A program made the position numbers and the translations under genes. Below are positions 57,828 through 64,000 of a stretch of DNA of 64,000 nt, piece by piece. Source of the DNA: Terrabacter sp. Root85 (GTDB lineage: Bacteria > Actinomycetota > Actinomycetes > Actinomycetales > Dermatophilaceae); contig NZ_LMIW01000010.1 of the NCBI RefSeq assembly GCF_001429185.1, forward strand, positions 186,001-250,000, read 5' to 3'. Numbering within the stretch: position 1 is the stretch's first letter; the number at the start of each line of letters is the position of its first letter. The notes under the pieces are model-generated. The model saw nothing but the letters and a program-made list of their open reading frames with translations, ran no database searches and was not told the DNA's origin.

Positions 57828-59087
57828 ATGACTGACCAGCCCGCCGCCCAGGCAGCCGCGCCCGCCCAGGTCGCCCCCCTCGAGCCGCCGCCCGGTGACG
57901 CGTTCATCCTCACGGCCCCCGCGCCGACGGCCGCCGTCGCCGAGACCGCCGCGCCGAAGATGGCCCCGGCCGTTCCGGACGCCGCCCTGCCCGGCCTCGA
58001 CGCCAAGGTCGACACCTACCTCGACTCCCTCACGAAGGCCGCGGCCCGCTCGCCCGAGTGGGAGACCAAGGCCGCCGACGTGCGGATGATGGGCAACGAC
58101 GAGGTGCGGTTCGCCGCCGAGTCGTCCAACCGGATGCTCCAGATGCCGGTCAAGGCGCTCAACGAGGGCGGCCTGTCCGGCAACTCGAAGGTCGGCAAGA
58201 CCCTGCTCGACCTCCGGCGCACCGTCGAGGACCTCGACCCGGGCCAGGCCGCGGGCGCCAAGAAGTTCCTCGGCATGATCCCCTTCGGCGACAAGGTCAC
58301 CGACTACTTCCGCAAGTACCAGTCGGCCCAGAGCCACCTCAACGGCATCCTCCACTCGCTCCAGTCGGGGCAGGACGAGCTCGTCAAGGACAACGTCGCC
58401 CTCAACCTCGAGAAGAAGAACCTCTGGGAGTCGATGGGCCGGCTCAACCAGTACGTCTACGTCGCCGAGCGGCTCGACGCCAAGCTCGCCGCCCAGGTCG
58501 CGACCCTCGAGACGACCGACCCCGAGCGGGCCAAGGCGCTGCGCGAGGACGTCCTCTTCTACGTGCGCCAGAAGCACCAGGACCTGCTGACCCAGCTCGC
58601 GGTCTCGATCCAGAACTACCTCGCGATCGACATCATCATCAAGAACAACATCGAGCTCATCAAGGGCGTCGACCGCGCGACCACGACGACCGTCTCGGCC
58701 CTGCGCACCGCCGTCATCGTGGCCCAGGCGCTCAACAACCAGCAGCTCGTCCTCGACCAGATCACGGCCCTCAACACGACGACCTCGGGCATCATCGAGC
58801 GCACGTCGGAGGCGCTCAAGCAGAACTCCGCCCGCATCCAGGAGCAGTCGGCGAGCGCGACGCTGTCGATCGAGTCGCTGCAGAAGGCCTTCGCCAACAT
58901 CTACGAGACGATGGACACCATCGACCAGTTCAAGGTGCGGGCGCTCGACAACATGGCCGCGACGATCGGCACCCTCGAGACCGAGGTCGCCAAGTCGCGC
59001 ACCTACCTCGACCGCGTGTCCAAGCAGGACGCCCGCCGCGCCGAGAACGCCGCTCCCGGGCTGCTCGACCTCGGCTCCGGCCGGTGA
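57828..59087 (+). CDS. telA: TelA-like toxic anion resistance protein
   Basis: A 419-residue helical cytoplasmic protein of the TelA (KlaA-like) family. Start ATG 57828. Residues 1-50 are Ala/Pro-rich; the family core includes LGMIPFGDKVTDYFRKYQSAQSHLNGIL and long coiled-coil-like segments (VEDLDPGQAAGAKK, RQKHQDLLTQLAVSIQNYLAID). TelA proteins accompany tellurite resistance and TerD-type stress systems, but their own activity is unknown. First gene of a five- or six-gene operon. Confidence 0.92.
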   Translation: MTDQPAAQAAAPAQVAPLEPPPGDAFILTAPAPTAAVAETAAPKMAPAVPDAALPGLDAKVDTYLDSLTKAAARSPEWETKAADVRMMGNDEVRFAAESSNRMLQMPVKALNEGGLSGNSKVGKTLLDLRRTVEDLDPGQAAGAKKFLGMIPFGDKVTDYFRKYQSAQSHLNGILHSLQSGQDELVKDNVALNLEKKNLWESMGRLNQYVYVAERLDAKLAAQVATLETTDPERAKALREDVLFYVRQKHQDLLTQLAVSIQNYLAIDIIIKNNIELIKGVDRATTTTVSALRTAVIVAQALNNQQLVLDQITALNTTTSGIIERTSEALKQNSARIQEQSASATLSIESLQKAFANIYETMDTIDQFKVRALDNMAATIGTLETEVAKSRTYLDRVSKQDARRAENAAPGLLDLGSGR

Positions 59088-59239
59088 GGGTGGCTGCGCC
59101 TGGAGGCCCGACCGGGAGCCGGTGACGGGCCCGCGACGCGGGTGAGGTGAGGCGGGATCGCCGTGGCGCGACCCGTGGAGCAGGATGTGCGTGGCCGGCC
59201 GACGGTCGGCGCGCGGGACACACCAGAGGGGACAACGCA

Positions 59240-59851
59240 GTGGGAATCCGGTCGTGGTTCGGGTTGGACAGGCCCGAGGCACCCGAGCCCGTGCGCTCGG
59301 GGCCACCGACCACCGAGCAGCTCCTCGGGGCGCTCGACGCCATCGAGGCCCAGGCCCGCGAGGGCAAGGTGCCCGGCGTCGTGCTCTCGCGCCTGCTGCG
59401 GGTCACCCGGATCGTGCGCCAGACCCTGCCCCGCCTGTCCAACCTCGGCCTCGGCAGCAGCCAGGGCTTCAGCGTCATGGCCACCGCCACCGACTACCTG
59501 CCGGTCGCCATCGGCAACTACCTGCGCCTTCCGCGCGACTGGGCCGACACGCGCCCCATCGCGGCGGGCAAGAGCTCGGTCATGCTCCTCGTCGACCAGC
59601 TCGACCTGCTCGGCACGACGATGGACAAGGTCTACGACGCCGTGTGCCGTGCCGACGCCGAGGCGATCATCGTGCACGGGGCGTTCCTCGAGCAGAAGTT
59701 CGGCCAGGCGTCGGGCGGTGGCGTGCTGGGTCTCGGTCCGGACCCGGTGCGGGTCGCCCCACCACCCGGCACGGGCTCGTCGGGAACCGCGGACCCGTCC
59801 GGTGCCGTCAGCACGTCACCGTCCCCCCACCCGCTGGCCCCGCCGGAGTGA
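59240..59851 (+). CDS. conserved hypothetical protein between telA and AAA ATPase
   Basis: A 203-residue protein from GTG 59240 (AGAGGGGA upstream). It has no signal peptide and no membrane helix; the C-terminal 45 residues are Gly/Pro/Ser-rich, while the core (TEQLLGALDAIEAQA to GAFLEQKFGQ) is alpha-helical. Genes in this position next to telA are sometimes XpaC-like; I cannot confirm such similarity here. Function unknown. Confidence 0.75.
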   Translation: MGIRSWFGLDRPEAPEPVRSGPPTTEQLLGALDAIEAQAREGKVPGVVLSRLLRVTRIVRQTLPRLSNLGLGSSQGFSVMATATDYLPVAIGNYLRLPRDWADTRPIAAGKSSVMLLVDQLDLLGTTMDKVYDAVCRADAEAIIVHGAFLEQKFGQASGGGVLGLGPDPVRVAPPPGTGSSGTADPSGAVSTSPSPHPLAPPE

Positions 59852-59904
59852 TGCATGAACGCCGACCGTGAACGCCGACCCCAGCGCCGACCTGAGTGCG
59901 GATC

Positions 59905-61551
59905 ATGACCACTGACGAGTCACGCCTCGCCGAGAGCCTGGAGCAGCTGAGCGACGTCGCCGCGGAGGCAGGACTCGACCCCGCCGCCGCCCGCGACGAG
60001 GGGCTGCGGGTCGCGGCCGCGCTGGCCGAGGCCGTGCCCGGTGCGGCCCCAGCCTGGGCCGAGGTCGCGCACCCCGGCCTCACCGACGTCGCCCGCATCA
60101 ACGAGGCGTTCTTCGACGCCGCCTCGTCCGGGCGTCGCTGGCGCGGCGCCCCGACCGACCTGCTCGACGCCCTCGTCGCCTCCCGGCACTCCCTCGCCGC
60201 CGAGTACGCCGAGGCGCTGACCGAGGTGGCCTCGTCCGCCGTCATGCTCGGCACGGCGCCGATCTGGGTCATCGCCAACGCGTCCGCCGCCTCGGGCGCC
60301 TACCTCGCCGCGGCGCGCCTCCCCTCGCACGGGCTGCCCGGCTTGCCCGGTGGCCCTCTCGGCGGCGTGCCCGGGATGGGCTTCGGCTCCCCCGACACGA
60401 TGCGTCCGAACGTCCCCGGTCCGATCGACCCCCGCCTCCTCGAGCTGGTGCTCCCCGGCAGCCCTGGGGCGCAAGGCGACCCAGACGGCGTCCCCACCCC
60501 CGGCGCGACGGCCACGGCCGCCCCCGCCGAACCGCCGGCCGGACCCGGGAAGGCCGCCGAGCCCGAGAAGTCGGTCGAGGAGCTCCTCGCCGAGCTCGAC
60601 GCGATGATCGGGCTCGCCCGGGTCAAGAAGGAGATCCACCGCCAGGTCGCCCTGCTCAGTGTCGAGAAGATGCGCACCCACGCCGGCCTCAAGGCCCCGA
60701 AGATGAGCCGGCACCTCATCTTCGTCGGCAACCCCGGCACCGGGAAGACGACCGTGGCACGGCTCGTCGGTGGCATCTACAAGGCGCTCGGCCTGCTCCC
60801 CACCGGCCAGCTCGTCGAGGTCGACCGCAGCGAGCTCGTCGCCGGCTACGTCGGGCAGACCGCGTTGAAGACCGCGGAGGTCTGCGCCAAGGCCACCGGC
60901 GGCGTGCTCTTCATCGACGAGGCGTACGCCCTGACCGGCGACCAGTACGCCGAAGAGGCGGTCAACACCCTCGTCAAGGAGATGGAGGACCACCGCGAGG
61001 ACCTCGTCGTCATCGTCGCCGGCTACCCCGACCCGATGGTCCGCTTCATCGCCCAGAACCCCGGTCTGGCCAGCCGGTTCACGACGACGATCGAGTTCGA
61101 CGACTACTCCGACGACGAGCTGCTCGACATCCTCGACTCGATCGCCACGGGCTCCGACTACGAGCTGACCACCGAGGCCCACACCCACGTGCGCCACATC
61201 CTGCAGGCCACGCCGCGCACCTCGGCCTTCGGCAACGGCCGCTTCTCGCGCAACCTCTTCGAGCAGGCTGTCGGCCGTCACGCATGGCGGCTCAAGGACG
61301 CGACGGAGCCGACGCGCGACGAGCTGCGTCTACTCACCGCAGACGACGTCACCGACCAGCCCGACGACGCACCCGCCGGCGCGCCAGCCGAGCCAGAGGG
61401 GGAGGCACCGGTTGCACCGGAGGCGACTCCGGAGGATCCGGCGGCGCTCAGGGCAGACCCTGATGGTCCGGCGGGCACCGATGAGGCAGTCTCGAACGAG
61501 CACGACGAGCAGGACGACACGAGCGCGACCGAGCACGAGGACACCGCATGA
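59905..61551 (+). CDS. CbxX/CfxQ-type AAA ATPase
   Basis: A 548-residue AAA protein of the CbbX/SpoVK-like clade. The N-terminal 140 residues are helical, then a Gly/Pro-rich linker. Walker A is GNPGTGKTT at 275-283; Walker B is VLFIDEA at 334-340; the arginine-finger region is ASRFTTTIEF. An acidic tail of about 60 residues ends the protein. GTG 59896 is an alternative start. It overlaps the next gene by four bases. Its N-terminal domain may dock on a partner in this operon (inference). Confidence 0.9.
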   Translation: MTTDESRLAESLEQLSDVAAEAGLDPAAARDEGLRVAAALAEAVPGAAPAWAEVAHPGLTDVARINEAFFDAASSGRRWRGAPTDLLDALVASRHSLAAEYAEALTEVASSAVMLGTAPIWVIANASAASGAYLAAARLPSHGLPGLPGGPLGGVPGMGFGSPDTMRPNVPGPIDPRLLELVLPGSPGAQGDPDGVPTPGATATAAPAEPPAGPGKAAEPEKSVEELLAELDAMIGLARVKKEIHRQVALLSVEKMRTHAGLKAPKMSRHLIFVGNPGTGKTTVARLVGGIYKALGLLPTGQLVEVDRSELVAGYVGQTALKTAEVCAKATGGVLFIDEAYALTGDQYAEEAVNTLVKEMEDHREDLVVIVAGYPDPMVRFIAQNPGLASRFTTTIEFDDYSDDELLDILDSIATGSDYELTTEAHTHVRHILQATPRTSAFGNGRFSRNLFEQAVGRHAWRLKDATEPTRDELRLLTADDVTDQPDDAPAGAPAEPEGEAPVAPEATPEDPAALRADPDGPAGTDEAVSNEHDEQDDTSATEHEDTA

Positions 61552-62885
61552 GCGCACCGACGACGAACATCCCCGTCGCCATCCCGGCGGGTGCGTCGTC
61601 CGGCGCGCCCGCGGGCCAGCATCCGCGCACCATCGCCGGCAGCCTGTCCGGCGGCGTCCCCGGCGCCCGGGGCCTCGCGAGCCGGCTGCTCCACGGCACC
61701 CCGGGCCGGATGCGCCTCTTCGGCCTCCTCGGCGTCCTCGCTGCGCTCCTGCTCGGCGCGATCAGCGTCAACGCGCTGCTCGCGTCGCAGTCCGCGGTCG
61801 AGCGTGCGGCCAACAACAGCGCCCAGGTGGTCCTAGCCCAGTCGATCCACGTCGACCTGCTGCGTGCCGACGCCGTCGCCACCAACGCCTTCCTCGTCGG
61901 CGGTCTCGAGTCACCCGAGTCACGCGCCAAGTACGAAGGCGCCATGGGGCGCGTCGCCGCGGGCATCGCCAAGGCAGCCGCCGCCCAGCCCGCCGACGGC
62001 AACGCTCTCGGGGTGCTGTCCCAGCGCGTGCAGACCTATGCCGCCCTCGTCGAGCAGGCTCGCTCCAACAACCGACTCGGTCTGCCCGTCGGCGCTCAGT
62101 ACCTCACCCAGGCGAGCACCGGGCTCCGGGCCGATGCGATCCCCATCATCACGCAGGTGGTCGAGGCCAACGAGGAGCGGGCGACGATGGAGTTCGAGCG
62201 CAGCAACTCGAGCGTCCAGCTCCTCGTCGGCGTCGTCTCGCTCATCGGTCTCGTGGCCCTTGCCGTGTGGCTCGCCAGGCGCACGCGCCGTTACCTCAAC
62301 CCGTCGCTGACCGGGGCGATCGCGCTGCTGCTCGTGGCCCTCTTCGTCACCGCCACCGTCATCACGGGCATCAGCACGGCGACCCGTGACGTGTCCGGCG
62401 GCGACTACGAGCGGGCCGTCGCCCTCGCGAACGTGACGACGGCGGCCAACGACGCCCGCGCCAACGAGAGCCTGACCCTCATCAAGCGCGGGTCCGGCGC
62501 GGCCAACGAGGCCGCGTGGAAGACCAACCGCACCGCCGTCGACGCCGGCCTCGCGAAGACCGATCATTCCGGCGAGCTGACGCGGTCGTGGCAGGCCTAC
62601 GTCGACGCCCACGTCAAGGTGCGGACACTCGACAACGGCGGCCATTGGGACGATGCGGTCAAGCTCTCGACGAGCACGGCCGACGGCGGGGCCGCCAACA
62701 CCTTCGACACCTTCGACGTCGCCGTGACGCAGGCGCGAGACAGCGCCGGCAAGGCCACGGTCACGACGCTCGAGGGGCTCGGCGGCAGCGCACCGCTCGT
62801 CGCCGTCGTCGTCGCCCTCGTGGCCCTCGTCGCGTCGTGGCTCATCGTCCGAGGAGTCGGCCAGCGGATCGAGGAGTACCGATGA
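61548..62885 (+). CDS. glnX: GlnX-like membrane sensor protein
   Basis: A 445-residue protein. Four hydrophobic helices (near residues 54-79, 223-243, 256-277 and 418-438) frame two helical ectodomains of about 145 residues each, rich in short Asn/Ala heptads. The layout and linkage to GlnH match mycobacterial GlnX, which with GlnH signals amino acid levels to protein kinase PknG. No kinase or methyl-accepting domain is present. The stop overlaps GlnH by four bases. Confidence 0.75.
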   Translation: MSAPTTNIPVAIPAGASSGAPAGQHPRTIAGSLSGGVPGARGLASRLLHGTPGRMRLFGLLGVLAALLLGAISVNALLASQSAVERAANNSAQVVLAQSIHVDLLRADAVATNAFLVGGLESPESRAKYEGAMGRVAAGIAKAAAAQPADGNALGVLSQRVQTYAALVEQARSNNRLGLPVGAQYLTQASTGLRADAIPIITQVVEANEERATMEFERSNSSVQLLVGVVSLIGLVALAVWLARRTRRYLNPSLTGAIALLLVALFVTATVITGISTATRDVSGGDYERAVALANVTTAANDARANESLTLIKRGSGAANEAAWKTNRTAVDAGLAKTDHSGELTRSWQAYVDAHVKVRTLDNGGHWDDAVKLSTSTADGGAANTFDTFDVAVTQARDSAGKATVTTLEGLGGSAPLVAVVVALVALVASWLIVRGVGQRIEEYR

Positions 62886-63868
62886 GCACCATCAGCTCGA
62901 CGCTGCGGCGCCGCCTCTCCACCCTCGTCGCCGTGGCCGGGCTGGGCGCCCTCGCCGGCTGCTCCGGTGTCACGTACGCCGAGACCCAGCTGCCGACGAC
63001 CCCGGCACCGAAGCCGTCGAGCAGCGCGCCTGCCGTGGCCGCACCGACGTGCACCAACGCGACGCAGTCCTACGACCCGCTGCCGAGCCTGCCGACCCGT
63101 GCCGACATCAGCGACGGCACGATGCGCAAGATCCTCGACAAGGGCTTCATCACCGTCGGGGTCTCGGCCGACACATACCTCTTCGGCGCCCGCAACGCGT
63201 TCACCGGCGGCATCGAGGGCTTCGACATCGACATGGCCAGGGCCGTCGCCAAGGCGATCTTCGGCGACGCCTCGAAGGTCCAGCTCCGCGTCATCACGGC
63301 CGACGACCGCAAACCCCTGCTCAAGAACCGCGAGATCGACATGGTCGCACGCAACATGTCGATGACGTGCGATCGCTGGAACGACATCGGCTTCTCGGCC
63401 GAGTACTACCGGTCCGGCCAGAAGGTCCTCGTCAGCAAGGCCCTGCCCGGCGCCAAGGACCTCACGCTCGCCGACCTCAAGGGCAAGCGGGTGTGTGCCC
63501 CGAACGGCACGACCTCCCTGGCCAAGCTGCAGCAGGTCAAGGGGCCGGTCGTCGTGACGGCCGGCACCCACACCGGATGCCTCGTGCTGCTCCAGCAAGG
63601 CAAGGCGGACGCCATCACCGGTGACGACACCGTGCTCGCCGGCCTCGCCGCGCAGGACCCCAACACCGTCATCACGAGCGCCAAGGCGATCACCGTCGAG
63701 CCCTACGGCCTCGGCGTCAACAAGGCCGACGTCTACCTCGCGCGCTACCTCAACCGGGTCATCGCCGACCTCGAGGCCGACGGCGAGTGGAAGACGATCT
63801 ACAACCGCTGGCTCGCAGCGCCGCTCGGACCCGCGCCCGCACCCCCGACCCCGGTCTACGGACGATGA
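62882..63868 (+). CDS. glnH: GlnH-like amino acid-binding lipoprotein
   Basis: A 328-residue substrate-binding lipoprotein. Lipobox LGALAGC with Cys27. The binding-protein fold includes RKILDKGFITVGVSADTYLFGARN and IEGFDIDMARAVAKAIFGD, and the binding-site ADDRKPLLKNREIDMVARNM. Linked with the GlnX-like gene it is probably a sensor receptor rather than part of an importer, since no permease or ATPase gene is nearby. GlnH proteins bind aspartate/glutamate/glutamine; the ligand here is inferred. Confidence 0.85.
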   Translation: MSTISSTLRRRLSTLVAVAGLGALAGCSGVTYAETQLPTTPAPKPSSSAPAVAAPTCTNATQSYDPLPSLPTRADISDGTMRKILDKGFITVGVSADTYLFGARNAFTGGIEGFDIDMARAVAKAIFGDASKVQLRVITADDRKPLLKNREIDMVARNMSMTCDRWNDIGFSAEYYRSGQKVLVSKALPGAKDLTLADLKGKRVCAPNGTTSLAKLQQVKGPVVVTAGTHTGCLVLLQQGKADAITGDDTVLAGLAAQDPNTVITSAKAITVEPYGLGVNKADVYLARYLNRVIADLEADGEWKTIYNRWLAAPLGPAPAPPTPVYGR

Positions 63869-64000
63869 GCGCAGTGCCGCAGAGCCACCCCGACCCGGGC
63901 ACCGTCGCACCGACGGCGCCCGGGCGGCTCGGCGTGCCGGTCCAGGCCGGGGAGGCCCAGACCTACCTCAACGCGTTGCGCGAGTGGGTCGCCCAGCGTC
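63865..64000 (+). CDS. start of an unknown gene (cut by window edge)
   Basis: ATG 63865 overlaps the glnH stop by four bases (ATGA). The 45 visible residues begin MSAVPQSHPDPGTVAP and continue GEAQTYLNALREWVAQR, a Pro-rich start followed by an amphipathic helix. It does not look like the PknG N-terminus. A PknG-type kinase gene may lie farther downstream, which the sequence here cannot show. Confidence 0.7.
   Translation, partial: MSAVPQSHPDPGTVAPTAPGRLGVPVQAGEAQTYLNALREWVAQR

Overview
The window is a high-GC actinobacterial chromosome segment. Tyrosine is almost always TAC, GTG starts are common, several genes look leaderless (a TANNNT box about 6-7 nt before GTG), and the gene sets are typical of Actinobacteria: holB-tmk-TAP peptidases, GlnX/GlnH, an RskA-type anti-sigma factor, CtpE and a monomeric isocitrate dehydrogenase. 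The content fits Micrococcales, perhaps the Intrasporangiaceae, but that placement is inference. There is no integrase, transposase, phage gene, CRISPR array or rRNA. One tRNA-Thr(CGT) is present.

Layout. 0-6 kb: a conserved block read leftwards (dacB, zincin metalloprotease, tilS, hpt, then a DUF1028 gene cut by the window edge), with ppa divergent. 6-13 kb: transporters and regulators (DHA2-type MFS with TetR, a remnant of an F420-type luciferase-like oxidoreductase, MarR+MFS, YjbR, another MFS). 12.8-17 kb: malic enzyme and a CtpE-like P-type ATPase, divergent. 17-21.7 kb: an MFS protein behind a structured leader, a GNAT/phosphotransferase pair, tRNA-Thr and a quinone-oxidoreductase-like gene. 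21.8-30 kb: three tandem TAP-like hydrolases, holB and tmk on one strand, then asd. 30-36 kb: small accessory genes (secreted protein, TipA-like MerR, LysR, dimethylargininase, TspO family, FAD oxidoreductase). 36-40 kb: a surface and ECF-sigma set (fasciclin, DUF4397, class E/F sortase, sigma factor, zinc anti-sigma). 40-45 kb: MarR/MMPL exporter, GNAT and a serine hydrolase. 45-50.4 kb: icd and gluconate uptake (gntR, gntK, gntP). 50.4-56.4 kb: acyl-CoA dehydrogenase/SCP2, PIG-L deacetylase, GNAT and topA. 56.7-64 kb: an extradiol dioxygenase, then an operon of telA, a small unknown gene, a CbxX-type AAA ATPase, a GlnX-like sensor, GlnH and the start of another gene.

The strongest unexplained signal is not a gene. 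The octamer GTATGCCG (reverse CGGCATAC) occurs 34 times by my hand count, in coding DNA in several reading frames and in intergenic DNA, and it forces rare codons (TAT for Tyr, GCA for Ala) where the genome otherwise avoids them. Two families of intergenic repeats, a 50-bp perfect palindrome, a candidate three-way-junction leader RNA at 17.06-17.15 kb and two candidate small-RNA loci are also described. All counts and pairings were done by eye and should be recomputed.
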